A stretch of 64,000 nucleotides of DNA from Rhodoluna sp. KAS3 (GCF_026000575.1 NZ_AP026910.1:310001-374000), one strand, 5' to 3'; counted from the first letter of the stretch, positions 1-9,239 are shown. Program-made: numbers and translations. The notes: generated by a model from the sequence alone, not told the origin.

Positions 1-1016
1 GGGCCGGCAAGACTGGCTTGCAGGTGCAGGATCGAGCCTCGTTTGAGGCGCTTACCAAGGCCGACGCTGTGGTTTTCGACAAGACCGGCACTCTGACCAC
101 TGCAGAGCGCTCTTTCGTGCGGGCCCGCCTGACTCATAACTCTCCGCTGCAAAATATCGATGAACTTATTGCCCTGGCGGCTGGCGTTGAGGTCTTCGCC
201 AAGCACTCGGTAGCCGCGCGAATTGTTGCTGAAGCCCAGATGCGCCGCCTCGAAATACCCGAAATTCTGGATTTCCGAGTCATTCCTGGTCAGGGTGTAA
301 CCGGCATTCTTGATGGTTCAACCATCATTGTTGGCGGTGCCGCGCTGCTAACCGGTCGCAATATCGACATTTTTGTTGGCGATTTAGTTCAGGCTGATCA
401 AGCCAACCAGTCTGGTAACTCGGTAATTTTTGTCATTCGTGACAGCGAGCTGCTCGGCTACATCGAGTTGAGTGACATCATTCGGCCAAATGCTGACTCT
501 GTGGTCACCCAGTTGCACCTGCGCAAAAAGCGCGTCGTTCTAATCACCGGTGATGCCCACGGTGTTGCCGACTTTGTTGCCCGCCAGTTGGGAATTGCCG
601 AGGTCTACGGTGAACTGGTCCCAATCCAGAAGGCCAAAACTATCGATCAGTTGAAGGCCGATGGTTCAGTGATAGCCATGGTTGGCGATGCCGAGAACGA
701 CCTCGAATCGCTTGAACGCGCAGACATCGCGATTGCGGTTGGGGTCGACGCCCACGTCGATTCCGAAGCGGCAGGTCTAATTCTGAACACCTTGAACCCG
801 ATGGCTGTGGTGCACGCGATTGATCTATCTAGCAAGGCGTCTCGGGCCATTAGGGCCAACCTAATTTGGTTTGTTGGTGCAACCCTTGTGGTCCTTCCGA
901 TTGCCATCGGTGCAGCGGTTCTTCCGGCCAGTCCGCTCCTAGCGGTGGCTGCCAGCTTTGTGCCGGTCTGGGGCATGGCCCGCAGTGCCGGCAAATTCTT
1001 GGGTAACTCTCGCTAA
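1..1016 (+). CDS. P1B-type heavy-metal translocating ATPase, C-terminal part (5' end outside window)
   Basis: The reading frame is open from the first bases, so the start and the metal-binding transmembrane part lie upstream. What is present is the cytoplasmic catalytic half: the phosphorylation motif DKTGTLT just after an AGKTGL..Q stretch typical of the end of the transmembrane core, a KHSVA variant of the HP/SEHP nucleotide-binding motif, ITGD in the P domain, and a hinge motif GDAEND where most relatives have GDGxND. Two hydrophobic segments follow (IWFVGATLVVLPIAIGAAVL and the next one), matching the last two helices of the family. It should use ATP to export a transition-metal ion; which metal cannot be told without the CPx region. 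tRNA-Glu follows on the same strand. Confidence 0.88.
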   Translation, partial: AGKTGLQVQDRASFEALTKADAVVFDKTGTLTTAERSFVRARLTHNSPLQNIDELIALAAGVEVFAKHSVAARIVAEAQMRRLEIPEILDFRVIPGQGVTGILDGSTIIVGGAALLTGRNIDIFVGDLVQADQANQSGNSVIFVIRDSELLGYIELSDIIRPNADSVVTQLHLRKKRVVLITGDAHGVADFVARQLGIAEVYGELVPIQKAKTIDQLKADGSVIAMVGDAENDLESLERADIAIAVGVDAHVDSEAAGLILNTLNPMAVVHAIDLSSKASRAIRANLIWFVGATLVVLPIAIGAAVLPASPLLAVAASFVPVWGMARSAGKFLGNSR

Positions 1017-1052
1017 GTTTGGCCTCAACTAGCATCGCCGCAAAAGATGTGG

Positions 1053-1058
1053 CATAAT
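1053..1058 (+). promoter_or_regulatory. Putative -10 element of tRNA-Glu
   Basis: CATAAT lies 18 nt before the tRNA 5' end, a sensible distance for a short 5' leader. No clear -35 hexamer is visible, so this is a tentative assignment. Confidence 0.4.
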
Positions 1059-1076
1059 CGTCAGGTTGCACAAAAC

Positions 1077-1149
1077 GGTCCCATCGTTTAGCGGCCTAGG
1101 ACACCGCCCTCTCACGGCGGCAGCAGGGGTTCAAATCCCCTTGGGATCA
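1077..1149 (+). tRNA. tRNA-Glu (anticodon CTC)
   Basis: A complete cloverleaf can be drawn. The acceptor GGTCCCA pairs with TGGGATC (one G-T), the anticodon stem CCGCC/GGCGG encloses loop CTCTCAC with anticodon CTC, and the T arm AGGGG-TTCAAAT-CCCCT is standard. The discriminator is A and CCA is not encoded. It reads GAG codons. It is followed at once by an intrinsic terminator, so it is probably a single-gene transcript. Confidence 0.96.
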
Positions 1150-1155
1150 CGAAAT

Positions 1156-1193
1156 CTCCCTCTCGATGACTTGCTCTCGGGAGGGAGTTTTTT
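1156..1193 (+). terminator. Intrinsic terminator after tRNA-Glu
   Basis: A 10-bp stem (CTCCCTCTCG with CGGGAGGGAG, one T-G pair) with a 12-nt loop is followed by six T residues. It ends the tRNA-Glu transcript and separates it from the convergent MFS gene. Confidence 0.9.
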
Positions 1194-1234
1194 CTTAAGT
1201 GGCAGCTGGTCTGCCCGTTGGTTTTAGTGGTGCT

Positions 1235-2467
1235 TTACTGGCGCTCAAGGCGCCCAAATGCGCCCAGTCCAACAATGATCACGACTGGCACCAGTGCTGC
1301 CACATTCACCCCGATGAACGCAAAGGCCGCCAACACCGATCCGGCCAGGCCGCCACCGAGGGCACCCGCTAGGTTCATCGAAGAGTCGCTGAGGCCCTGC
1401 ACGTTGGTTTTCTCATCAGCTGGCAATGACTCGGCCAAAAGCGCGGAACCTGCGACCGTAGCGGCCGACCAGCCTAGGCCAAGCAGAAACAATCCCACCG
1501 TGACCATGAATCGGTCCTCTGAGCCGAATCCGGCAAAACCGAGGGCAAAAACAAAAATCATTTGTCCCAGGAGGACTGTTTTTAGTCGCCCAAATTTATC
1601 GGCGAACCAGCCGAATACCGGTGAAAAGGCATACATTCCGGCAATGTGCAGGCTAATCGTGAAACCGACCACCACTAAGTCGTAGCCAAGGTGCTGCATG
1701 TGAATCGGGGTCATGGCCATGACCGAAACCATAATCATGTGGCTAAGGGCAATGGAGATGACGGCAAATTTAGCGAGGGGATAGGCCTGAAGGGTAGCCA
1801 GTGCCGAAGCAAACGATACCTTTGGTTTGAGTCCTTTGGTCTCAGCGTTGAGCTCTTTTGCCAACAGCAGTGGGTCGGGGCGTAGGCCAAACCAAAAAAC
1901 CGTGGTGGCCGAGATCTGGGCAAGGATGGTGAAAAGGAACGGGCCGGTCATGGTTGGAAGACCCAAGGCCTGGCCAACAACCTCACCCGGTCCAAACATG
2001 TTGGGCCCAATTACTGCGCCAACGGTCGTGGCCCAAACCACAATCGAAAGATCTCGTGCCTTAGGCCTATCGGTTGGCACATCGGTTGCGGCAAATCTGG
2101 CTTGCAGGCCTACCGCTGACCCTCCGCCGAGGAGGAATAGCGCCACCAGAAGCAGCGGAAAGACGTGCACGGCAGCAGCGACAATAACCAAGGCTGCACC
2201 CGAGATTGCCAAAGCGGCACCGGATGCGAGTGAAACCCGGCGGCCCTTGGCAAACGCCAATCGAGCCAGAGGGATTGCCCAGGTTGCTGCGCCCAAGGTG
2301 CTGAATGTTGCAGCCGCACCCGCCCAGGCCGGCGAGCCGGAAAGTTCGGCAGCCAGAAGTGACCCAATTGAGAGGGTTGAACCTAGCCCAAACCCACCTA
2401 GTACCTGACCTACGGTCAGCACCTTGACGGTTCGGCGCTGAATAAAATCAAGGTCTTTTAGGTTCAT
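1235..2467 (-). CDS. Major facilitator superfamily transporter
   Basis: About 410 residues, with roughly twelve hydrophobic segments separated by short loops and a more polar central loop, the usual MFS layout of 6+6 helices. The loop GWFADKFGRLK in the second half matches the MFS motif GxxxDxxGRR/K between helices 8 and 9. The substrate cannot be read from the sequence; the general look is of a drug/metabolite efflux carrier. The ATG at 2467 is chosen over the TTG one codon upstream because a -10-like TAGGCT sits exactly 6 nt before it and there is no Shine-Dalgarno, fitting a leaderless mRNA. It is transcribed divergently from leuC across about 50 bp and converges on tRNA-Glu. Confidence 0.85.
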   Translation of the reverse strand: MNLKDLDFIQRRTVKVLTVGQVLGGFGLGSTLSIGSLLAAELSGSPAWAGAAATFSTLGAATWAIPLARLAFAKGRRVSLASGAALAISGAALVIVAAAVHVFPLLLVALFLLGGGSAVGLQARFAATDVPTDRPKARDLSIVVWATTVGAVIGPNMFGPGEVVGQALGLPTMTGPFLFTILAQISATTVFWFGLRPDPLLLAKELNAETKGLKPKVSFASALATLQAYPLAKFAVISIALSHMIMVSVMAMTPIHMQHLGYDLVVVGFTISLHIAGMYAFSPVFGWFADKFGRLKTVLLGQMIFVFALGFAGFGSEDRFMVTVGLFLLGLGWSAATVAGSALLAESLPADEKTNVQGLSDSSMNLAGALGGGLAGSVLAAFAFIGVNVAALVPVVIIVGLGAFGRLERQ

Positions 2468-2473
2468 CAAGCC

Positions 2474-2479
2474 AGCCTA
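2474..2479 (-). promoter_or_regulatory. -10 element for leaderless MFS gene
   Basis: On the minus strand TAGGCT is followed by 6 nt and then ATG. The same hexamer at the same distance precedes dapE, which supports it as a -10 element that starts transcription at or next to the start codon. Confidence 0.5.
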
Positions 2480-2484
2480 AAAGG

Positions 2485-2511
2485 TAAACTTGAACTTCAA
2501 TCGTTCTGAGG
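2485..2511 (+). promoter_or_regulatory. Putative leuC promoter -10 and ribosome binding site
   Basis: TAAACT (2485-2490) could be the -10 and GAGG (2508-2511), 7 nt before the leuC ATG, the ribosome binding site. I see no leucine-rich leader peptide or attenuator hairpin in the short gap, and there is little room for one. Confidence 0.35.
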
Positions 2512-2518
2512 TGTTTGC

Positions 2519-3940
2519 ATGACAAATAAGCCGTTAACTCTGGCTGAGAAGGTATGGAATGACCACTTGGTGGTCAAAGGCGAGAATGGCTCTCCGGACC
2601 TGCTCTACATTGACCTGCACTTGGTGCACGAGGTAACTAGCCCACAGGCATTTGACGGGCTTCGCATGGCCGGTCGCAAGGTTCGCCGCACCGACCTAAC
2701 CATTGCCACCGAAGACCACAACACTCCTACCTGGGACATCGATAAGCCAATCGCTGACCCAACTAGCCGTACCCAGATTGAGGCCCTTCGCACCAATGCC
2801 AAAGAGTTCGGTGTGCGAATTCACTCACTTGGCGACAAAGACCAGGGCATTGTGCACGTGGTTGGCCCTCAGCTTGGTCTAACCATGCCGGGTATCACTG
2901 TTGTTTGTGGTGACTCTCACACTTCAACCCACGGTGCCTTCGGTGCCTTGGCCATGGGTATTGGTACCAGCGAGGTTGAGCACGTTTTGGCTACCCAGAC
3001 TCTTCCGCTAAAGCCTTTCAAAACTATGGCGATCAACGTTGAAGGAACCCTGCGCCCAGGTGTGACCGCCAAGGACATCATCCTTGCCGTGATTGCCAAA
3101 ATTGGCACCGGTGGTGGCCAGGGTTACGTGCTTGAGTACCGAGGCAGCGCCATCCGTGCCCTGTCTATGGAAGCCCGAATGACTATCTGCAACATGTCAA
3201 TCGAGGCCGGAGCCCGCGCTGGAATGGTTGCGCCGGACCAGACTACTTACGACTATCTAAAGGGTCGCCCACATGCGCCAGAGGGTGCTGACTGGGATGC
3301 CGCAGTTGAGTACTGGAACACCTTGCCAACCGACGAAGGCGCCAAGTTTGATGCTGAAGTCTTCTTGGACGCCAACCAGCTTGACCCGTTTGTAACCTGG
3401 GGCACCAACCCTGGCCAGGGTGTTAGCTTGCTCGACGCTGTGCCAAACCCTGATGACATCGATGACCCAAACGAGAAGGCCGCTGCAATGCGCGCGCTCG
3501 AGTACATGGACCTTCAGCCTGGAACTCTGATGAAGTCAATTCCGGTAAACACCGTGTTCCTTGGCTCTTGCACCAACAGCCGCATCGAAGACCTTCGGGC
3601 CGCTGCCGAGATTATCAAGGGCAGAAAAAAGGCCGACGGCGTTCGTTTCTTAGTTGTTCCTGGTTCGGCACGCGTTCGTCTGCAGGCAGAAGCCGAAGGC
3701 CTTGACAAGGTCTTCAAGGACTTTGGTGCCGAGTGGCGCTTTGCCGGTTGTTCAATGTGTTTGGGTATGAACCCAGATCAGTTGGCGCCGGGCGAGCGAG
3801 CCGCTTCAACCTCAAACCGAAACTTTGAAGGCCGCCAGGGTAAGGGTGCCCGCACCCACTTGGTGTCTCCTCTGGTTGCTGCTGCGACGGCAATTCGCGG
3901 AACCCTTTCATCACCTGCTGACCTTGACGGAGACAACTAA
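2519..3940 (+). CDS. leuC: 3-isopropylmalate dehydratase large subunit
   Basis: 473 residues, full length for the family. With LeuD it isomerises 2-isopropylmalate to 3-isopropylmalate in leucine synthesis. The three [4Fe-4S] ligands of the aconitase superfamily are in place: Cys351 in GSCTNSR and Cys411/Cys414 in CSMCLG. The N-terminal part has EDHNTPT and [10 protein letters not shown], both typical. It is the first gene of an apparent operon leuC-leuD-murA-plsC-gpsA-ddl; its stop shares one base with the leuD start (TAATG), so the two subunits are translationally coupled. leuA and leuB are not in this window. Confidence 0.98.
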   Translation: MTNKPLTLAEKVWNDHLVVKGENGSPDLLYIDLHLVHEVTSPQAFDGLRMAGRKVRRTDLTIATEDHNTPTWDIDKPIADPTSRTQIEALRTNAKEFGVRIHSLGDKDQGIVHVVGPQLGLTMPGITVVCGDSHTSTHGAFGALAMGIGTSEVEHVLATQTLPLKPFKTMAINVEGTLRPGVTAKDIILAVIAKIGTGGGQGYVLEYRGSAIRALSMEARMTICNMSIEAGARAGMVAPDQTTYDYLKGRPHAPEGADWDAAVEYWNTLPTDEGAKFDAEVFLDANQLDPFVTWGTNPGQGVSLLDAVPNPDDIDDPNEKAAAMRALEYMDLQPGTLMKSIPVNTVFLGSCTNSRIEDLRAAAEIIKGRKKADGVRFLVVPGSARVRLQAEAEGLDKVFKDFGAEWRFAGCSMCLGMNPDQLAPGERAASTSNRNFEGRQGKGARTHLVSPLVAAATAIRGTLSSPADLDGDN

Positions 3941-4539
3941 TGGAAAAGTTCGAAGTTTTCACTGGCGTTGCTGTACCGCTTCGCCGCAGCAATGTTGACA
4001 CCGATCAGATCATCCCAGCGGTTTACCTAAAGCGCATCACCAAGACCGGCTTTGAAGACGCGCTGTTTTCGGCTTGGCGCAATGACCCTGAGTTTGTGCT
4101 GAACCAAGAGCCGTACAAGCACGGCCAGGTGCTAGTTGCCGGGCCAGACTTTGGTACCGGTTCCAGCCGTGAGCACGCGGTATGGGCACTACGCGACTAC
4201 GGTTTCAAGGCAGTTTTGTCGAGCAAGTTTGCCGACATCTTCCGCGGTAACTCAGGTAAGCAGGGCTTGGTTGCGGGTCAGATCACCGAAGAAGACACTG
4301 AGAAGCTCTGGGCGGCAATTGAGGCCAACCCTGGTTCATCAATCACCATCAATCTGGTTGAGCAAACCGCCACGATTGGCGACCTAACCGTTCCGTTTGA
4401 GATTGATGAATACACTAAATGGCGTCTGCTTGAGGGCCTAGATGACATCGGTCTAACCTTGCGCGACGAACAGGCAATCACTGATTTTGAAGCCAAGCGC
4501 CCAGCCTGGATGCCTAAGACCCTTCCGATTAAGAACTAA
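3940..4539 (+). CDS. leuD: 3-isopropylmalate dehydratase small subunit
   Basis: 199 residues, the normal LeuD size. It forms the swivel domain that completes the LeuCD active site. [12 protein letters not shown] near the N terminus and [13 protein letters not shown] are the family signatures; the Ser-Arg of the latter contacts the substrate carboxylate in homologues. The start ATG overlaps the leuC stop by one base. murA follows after 8 nt with its own strong ribosome binding site, so amino-acid and cell-wall genes are joined in one unit, an arrangement seen in other Microbacteriaceae. Confidence 0.98.
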   Translation: MEKFEVFTGVAVPLRRSNVDTDQIIPAVYLKRITKTGFEDALFSAWRNDPEFVLNQEPYKHGQVLVAGPDFGTGSSREHAVWALRDYGFKAVLSSKFADIFRGNSGKQGLVAGQITEEDTEKLWAAIEANPGSSITINLVEQTATIGDLTVPFEIDEYTKWRLLEGLDDIGLTLRDEQAITDFEAKRPAWMPKTLPIKN

Positions 4540-4547
4540 GGAGACCG

Positions 4548-5861
4548 ATGAGTCAGATCACCGTTACCGGTGGCAAGCCACTAATCGGCCGGGTTGACCT
4601 CAAGGGTGCCAAAAACCTAGTTACCAAGGCAATGGTTGCCGCTCTGCTGGGCGAGACCCCAAGCGTGCTCAAAGACGTTCCATTCATCAGTGACGTCGAC
4701 ATTGTTTCGAGACTCCTTCAGCTACACGGAGTGGCGATTAGCCACTCTGAAGACGGCGTTATGAGCCTGGATCCAAGCAATGTTGCCTCGGCACGCATGG
4801 TTGACATCGACGCACATGCTGGATCTTCTCGAATTCCAATCCTCTTCTGTGGCCCGTTGCTGCACCGTTTGGGTGAGGCATTCATCCCGGGCCTCGGCGG
4901 CTGCCACATCGGTGATCGCCCAATCGACTACCACTTTGAAGTGCTTAGAAACTTCGGAGCTGTTATCGAAGAACTCGAGAACGGCACCCGGTTATCGGCT
5001 CCTCGTGGGTTGAAGGGTGCAAAAATTAGCCTGCCTTACCCATCGGTGGGTGCAACCGAGCAGGTATTGCTCACCGCAACCCGTGCCGAGGGCCTTACCG
5101 AACTTTCTGGCGCAGCGATTGAGCCTGAGATCATGGACCTCATCGCAATCCTGCAGAAGATGGGCGCCATCATCTCGGTAGACACCGATCGCGTGATTCG
5201 CATCGAGGGCGTCAAGGAACTAAAGGGTTACACCCACCGCGCTCTGTTTGACCGCAACGAAGCTGCCTCGTGGGCTTGTGCCGCGTTGGCCACCAAGGGA
5301 GATATTTTTGTTGGCGGAGCCCGTCAGCAAGAAATGACCACCTTCTTGAACGTATTCCGCAAGGTTGGCGGCGCCTTTGAAATTGAAGACGAGGGCATCC
5401 GCTTCTACCACCCGGGTGGCGACCTCAAGCCGGTAGTTCTTGAAACTGACGTGCACCCTGGATTTATGACTGACTGGCAGCAGCCACTGGTTGTAGCTCT
5501 TACTCAGGCCAAGGGTTTGTCAATCATCCATGAGACGGTTTACGAGAACCGCTTTGGCTTTACAGACGCACTGGTTCAGATGGGTGCGCAGATTCAGATT
5601 TACCGTGAGTGCTTGGGCGGTACAGCTTGCCGATTTGGACAGCGAAACTTCAACCACTCTGCGGTTATTTCTGGCCCAACCGAGTTGCACGCAGCTGACA
5701 TCCGGGTGCCTGACCTGCGTGGCGGTTTTAGCCACATGGTTGCGGCGTTGGCGGCCAAGGGCACCTCAAACGTGACCAACGTGCAGCTTATTTCTCGAGG
5801 ATACGAACACTTCTTGCAGAAGTTGACTGACCTCGGCGCCGACTTCAGCTACAGCGAATAA
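4548..5861 (+). CDS. murA: UDP-N-acetylglucosamine 1-carboxyvinyltransferase
   Basis: 437 residues. It transfers enolpyruvate from phosphoenolpyruvate to UDP-GlcNAc, the first committed step of peptidoglycan synthesis, in the cytoplasm. The catalytic cysteine is Cys119 in GGCHIGDRPIDYH, so the enzyme should be fosfomycin-sensitive, unlike the Cys-to-Asp forms of mycobacteria. KGAKN at the N terminus and the TDWQQP segment carrying the general-base Asp are also present. AAGGAG upstream of the ATG is one of the best ribosome binding sites in the window. It is followed by plsC after 6 nt. Confidence 0.97.
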   Translation: MSQITVTGGKPLIGRVDLKGAKNLVTKAMVAALLGETPSVLKDVPFISDVDIVSRLLQLHGVAISHSEDGVMSLDPSNVASARMVDIDAHAGSSRIPILFCGPLLHRLGEAFIPGLGGCHIGDRPIDYHFEVLRNFGAVIEELENGTRLSAPRGLKGAKISLPYPSVGATEQVLLTATRAEGLTELSGAAIEPEIMDLIAILQKMGAIISVDTDRVIRIEGVKELKGYTHRALFDRNEAASWACAALATKGDIFVGGARQQEMTTFLNVFRKVGGAFEIEDEGIRFYHPGGDLKPVVLETDVHPGFMTDWQQPLVVALTQAKGLSIIHETVYENRFGFTDALVQMGAQIQIYRECLGGTACRFGQRNFNHSAVISGPTELHAADIRVPDLRGGFSHMVAALAAKGTSNVTNVQLISRGYEHFLQKLTDLGADFSYSE

Positions 5862-5867
5862 CCGACC

Positions 5868-6650
5868 ATGGCAAAGTCCAAAAAAGCACTTCCAATGCCG
5901 AAGATCACATCTCCGGAACTCAATGCGGTGCTCGCAATCGTGGCAGCCATACTCATTCCGATCGTGCGTGCCATGTTTCGGATTCGCCCGACCGGCCAAG
6001 AAAAATTGCCGAAGCAGGGGCCGTACATCTTGGTTGCCAATCACGTCACCAACGTTGATGCTCTAGCGGTTGCCTATTTTGTCTATCGCGTACTCAAGCG
6101 GGCGCCGCACTTTTTGGCCAAAGAGGGGCTCTTTCGAGTTCCGGTTGTCGGCTCAATCCTTCGGGCAGCTGGGCAGATTCCTGTTTACCGTTCGGGCCAA
6201 CGCAACGATGCACCGATGCGCGCTGCCAACGCCTTTCTAGAGGCCGGCCACACCATCGCGATCTTCCCAGAGGGCACCCTGACCCGCGAGCCAAACCTTT
6301 GGCCAATGCGCGGTAAGTCAGGTGCCATCCGTCTGGCTATTGAAACCAATGTGCCGGTTTACCCAATGGCCCACTGGGGTAGTGAGCAGATTCTGCCGCA
6401 GTACGGTAGCAAATTTAGACCGGGATTCTGGAAACCGGTTGACATCATCGTTGGCGATGAAATCAATCTGGATAAGTATCGTAAAAAGCAACTGACACCG
6501 GCCGAACTGCATGAGGCTACCGATTTGGTGATGCGCGAAATCACACTATTGGTCGAGAAACTCCGCAAAGAATCAGCCCCTGCTGAGCGTTGGGACCCAG
6601 TGAAGGCTGGGCAAACTGTTGCCGGAAACTTCAAGAAAGAGAGCAAGTAG
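5868..6650 (+). CDS. plsC: 1-acyl-sn-glycerol-3-phosphate acyltransferase
   Basis: 260 residues. It acylates lysophosphatidic acid to phosphatidic acid at the membrane. The HX4D catalytic motif is NHVTNVD, and FPEGTLTR is the glycerol-3-phosphate binding block. One hydrophobic segment lies near the N terminus (about residues 18-36). The C-terminal 60 residues are charged and probably cytoplasmic. It sits between murA and gpsA, so the next gene supplies the glycerol-3-phosphate precursor; the pairing with gpsA is a functional hint as well as an operon one. Confidence 0.93.
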   Translation: MAKSKKALPMPKITSPELNAVLAIVAAILIPIVRAMFRIRPTGQEKLPKQGPYILVANHVTNVDALAVAYFVYRVLKRAPHFLAKEGLFRVPVVGSILRAAGQIPVYRSGQRNDAPMRAANAFLEAGHTIAIFPEGTLTREPNLWPMRGKSGAIRLAIETNVPVYPMAHWGSEQILPQYGSKFRPGFWKPVDIIVGDEINLDKYRKKQLTPAELHEATDLVMREITLLVEKLRKESAPAERWDPVKAGQTVAGNFKKESK

Positions 6651-6652
6651 CC

Positions 6653-7657
6653 GTGACCAAGATTGCTGTTATGGGTGCGGGTAGCTGGGGAACCACCTTT
6701 GCCAAAGTTCTTGCCGATAATCCTGAAAATCAGGTCACCCTTTGGGCTCGTCGCGAAGACGTGGTTGAAGAGATCAACGAAGATCACCGCAACGGCGATT
6801 ACCTGCCGGGCATCCACCTTCCGGCTCACCTAAAAGCTTCGAGTGATGTCGCCGCAGTTCTAGAGGGTGCTGAGCAGGTCTATCTATCAATTCCTTCGCA
6901 GACCCTGCGTTCCAACCTTGAATCATGGGGGCCGCTGCTGCCGCCGAAGGCTATCCTGGTCAGCTTGATGAAGGGCGTCGAGAAAGACACCGGTCTGCGC
7001 ATGAGTGAGGTTATTGCCGAGGTCACTGGTTTTGACAAGGAACAAATTGCAGTGGTCTCTGGACCAAACCTTTCCCTAGAAATTGCCGCTGAGCAGCCAA
7101 CCGCATCTGTGGCCTCGAGCATCAGCCAAGAGACTTCTCAGGCTGTAGCAAAATCGGCTACCAACGAGTACTTCACAACTTTCACCAACTCAGATGTGAT
7201 TGGCACCGAGTTTGGCGGAATCCTCAAGAACCTAATTGCCGTTGCCATTGGAATCGTCAACGGTGTTGGCTACGGAGAAAACACCAAGGCCTCAATCATG
7301 ACCCGCGGACTGGCCGAGCTGACCCGTTTTTCGGTGGCTTACGGTGCCGAGCCAAACACTATGGTCGGCCTGGCTGGTTTGGGTGACCTGATTGCAACAT
7401 CTGAGTCGCCACTGTCACGCAACCACAAGGCCGGTGAGATGCTGGGCAAGGGCTACACCCTCAAAGAGGTGCAAAAGCGCATGTCTCAGACGGCAGAGGG
7501 CCTGGCTTCGGTTGCTCCAATTCTTCAGCTGGCCAAAGCCAAAGGTGTATCGATGCCGATTGTGGAGCAGGTTCAGTTGGTGTTACAGGGCAAGCTGGCG
7601 CCAAAGGACATTGCGCCCCACCTAACTAATGGCACCCTCGGCCCGGTCGGAGAGTAA
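6653..7657 (+). CDS. gpsA: Glycerol-3-phosphate dehydrogenase [NAD(P)+]
   Basis: 334 residues from the GTG at 6653, which lies two bases after the plsC stop with GAGAG upstream. A longer in-frame ATG at 6590 is inside plsC and is rejected because the Rossmann motif GAGSWGTT should start near residue 8. The enzyme reduces dihydroxyacetone phosphate to sn-glycerol-3-phosphate for phospholipid synthesis. SGPNLSLEIA and the FGGILKNLIAVAIGI stretch, with the catalytic Lys, are diagnostic. Co-transcribed with plsC. Confidence 0.96.
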   Translation: MTKIAVMGAGSWGTTFAKVLADNPENQVTLWARREDVVEEINEDHRNGDYLPGIHLPAHLKASSDVAAVLEGAEQVYLSIPSQTLRSNLESWGPLLPPKAILVSLMKGVEKDTGLRMSEVIAEVTGFDKEQIAVVSGPNLSLEIAAEQPTASVASSISQETSQAVAKSATNEYFTTFTNSDVIGTEFGGILKNLIAVAIGIVNGVGYGENTKASIMTRGLAELTRFSVAYGAEPNTMVGLAGLGDLIATSESPLSRNHKAGEMLGKGYTLKEVQKRMSQTAEGLASVAPILQLAKAKGVSMPIVEQVQLVLQGKLAPKDIAPHLTNGTLGPVGE

Positions 7658-7659
7658 CT

Positions 7660-8748
7660 GTGGCCAAACTCAACGTGGTTCTGCTTTTTGGCGGAAAATC
7701 AAGCGAACACTCAATTTCCTGTGCAACAGCGGCCGGTGTTTTAGGCGCGATTGATCGCAGCAAGTATCACGTTATTCCGGTGGGCATTACCCGCCAGGGT
7801 GTTTTTGTGCCTGCCGAAGACAATGCTGAGCGTTGGGCGTTGCGCAAGGGTGAGCTTGCCGTGGTTCAGGATGAAGGCGCTCGAGTTGAATTTGCCATGG
7901 ATGGAAGTCGTCAGATTTACCGCATTGGCATCGACGGCAGTCGGTCCTCGCTCGGCGCGGTAGACATCGTTTTTCCGGTCCTGCACGGTCCTTTCGGTGA
8001 AGACGGAACGATCCAGGGCTTCCTTGAGCTAGCGGGAATTCCATACGTTGGCAATGGCGTTTTGGCTTCGGCTGCCGGAATGGACAAAGAGTTCACCAAG
8101 GCAATTTTTCAAGATGCCAAGATTCCGGTTACCCCGCACGTTGTGATTCGCGAAGCCAACTGGATGCGCGACCCAGAGACATCTCTCGAGGCGGTCCGAA
8201 ACCTTGGCCTCCCGGTTTTTGTCAAGCCTGCGCGTGCCGGTTCATCGGTGGGTGTTTCAAAGGTCAAGAACTGGGATGACTTTGCCACAGCGGTGGCCTT
8301 GGCTCTCGAGCACGACAACAAATTGGTGGTCGAGCACGGATTGGTTGGCCGCGAGGTTGAATGCGCTGTGCTTTCTGGTCGCGATGGCGCTCGACCTCGG
8401 GTTTCAGTTGCCGGTGAGATTGTCGTCACCGGTCGCGATTTCTACGATTTCGATGCCAAATACCAGGATGAAGATTCCGTCGACCTAATCATTCCGGCAG
8501 CCATGACCGAGGACCAGTTAACCGAAATGCAGAGCATTGCTCGGCGTGCGTTTGAGGCACTGGGTTGCCAGGGTCTGGGTCGAGTCGACTTCTTCTTGAC
8601 CGCCGACGGTTTTTTCGTGAATGAAATCAACACCATGCCTGGGTTTACGCCGCTATCAATGTTTCCGTCACTGTGGCAGGCGTCAGGCATTGCCTATGCA
8701 GATTTGATCGACGAACTCATCAACCTGGGCCTAACTGCCAAGCACTAA
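7660..8748 (+). CDS. ddl: D-alanine--D-alanine ligase
   Basis: 362 residues from a GTG two bases after gpsA. It is an ATP-grasp enzyme that makes the D-Ala-D-Ala end of the peptidoglycan stem peptide. Visible signatures are FGGKSSEHSIS at the N terminus, VLHGPFGEDGTIQG, the ATP-grasp loop PARAGSSVGVSKV, and GLGRVDFF followed by NEINTMPGFTP with the metal-binding Glu and Asn. It is the last gene of the leuC operon; no clear terminator follows and the minus-strand DUF3515 gene ends only 6 nt away. Confidence 0.97.
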   Translation: MAKLNVVLLFGGKSSEHSISCATAAGVLGAIDRSKYHVIPVGITRQGVFVPAEDNAERWALRKGELAVVQDEGARVEFAMDGSRQIYRIGIDGSRSSLGAVDIVFPVLHGPFGEDGTIQGFLELAGIPYVGNGVLASAAGMDKEFTKAIFQDAKIPVTPHVVIREANWMRDPETSLEAVRNLGLPVFVKPARAGSSVGVSKVKNWDDFATAVALALEHDNKLVVEHGLVGREVECAVLSGRDGARPRVSVAGEIVVTGRDFYDFDAKYQDEDSVDLIIPAAMTEDQLTEMQSIARRAFEALGCQGLGRVDFFLTADGFFVNEINTMPGFTPLSMFPSLWQASGIAYADLIDELINLGLTAKH

Positions 8749-8754
8749 CTCTGG

Positions 8755-9216
8755 TTATTCAGCGGTGGTGCAGGTTTTTGATGCCTCGATGTTTTGCACC
8801 GCAGGGCCAAGCGCCTCGAGAGCCGTAATTCCAGAGATGGCATTTGAATCCACGATGATTTCGGTTGCCGGGGTCCGCGCAAAACTGATGAATCTATAAG
8901 ACGGTTTTTCTGACTCATCCACTAGCCAGTCCACTCCACCAGCGGTTACGCAAGGTAGGTCGCTGACCAACACTGGTTCCAATCCGCAGCGCAGCAACAC
9001 AGATGCCGGGTCGCCCCAAGCTGCTGTGGCCTGGGCATTGGTCGGGCGCTCGGATTGATCTCCGACCAACTCGGGCAGACGAACAATTACCTCAGCGCAG
9101 TTAGGGTCATTGGCTAGCGGTGCCGGGTCTAGTGTCACCGTGGTGGCGCAGCCGGTTAGGCCAATCGTGGCCAAAAGCAGTGCGCCCACAGTTGCCTGAG
9201 CTTTCAAAATCTTCAT
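8755..9216 (-). CDS. DUF3515 family lipoprotein
   Basis: About 153 residues. A hydrophobic signal segment ends in the lipobox LTGC (Cys about residue 23), so the protein should be lipidated and anchored outside the membrane. Four later cysteines could form disulfides. The rest resembles the DUF3515 family, which often lies next to ddl and thiL in Actinobacteria; no biochemical role is known to me. The ATG at 9216 is preferred to the TTG at 9222 because a TAGCCT -10-like element lies 7 nt before it. It faces thiL across a very short shared promoter region. Confidence 0.8.
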   Translation of the reverse strand: MKILKAQATVGALLLATIGLTGCATTVTLDPAPLANDPNCAEVIVRLPELVGDQSERPTNAQATAAWGDPASVLLRCGLEPVLVSDLPCVTAGGVDWLVDESEKPSYRFISFARTPATEIIVDSNAISGITALEALGPAVQNIEASKTCTTAE

Positions 9217-9223
9217 CTCCAAC

Positions 9224-9233
9224 AGGCTACCTT
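9224..9233. promoter_or_regulatory. Overlapping divergent -10 elements for DUF3515 gene and thiL
   Basis: On the minus strand TAGCCT (9229-9224) stands 7 nt before the ATG at 9216; on the plus strand TACCTT (9228-9233) stands 6 nt before the GTG at 9240. The two hexamers share two bases, so both promoters would direct leaderless mRNAs and could not be melted by two polymerases at once. Confidence 0.5.
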
Positions 9234-9239
9234 TGTTAT

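Noticed and set aside
647-1071. Minus-strand open frames opposite the P-type ATPase
   Set aside because: They lack starts with any ribosome binding or -10 signal and mirror the codon pattern of the real gene; the plus strand has clear family motifs.
2468-2518. Leucine attenuator or T-box before leuC
   Set aside because: The gap is about 50 nt with no Leu codon run, no T-box sequence and no terminator stem.
9217-9239. TPP riboswitch before thiL
   Set aside because: The gap is far too short and the thiL mRNA seems to be leaderless.
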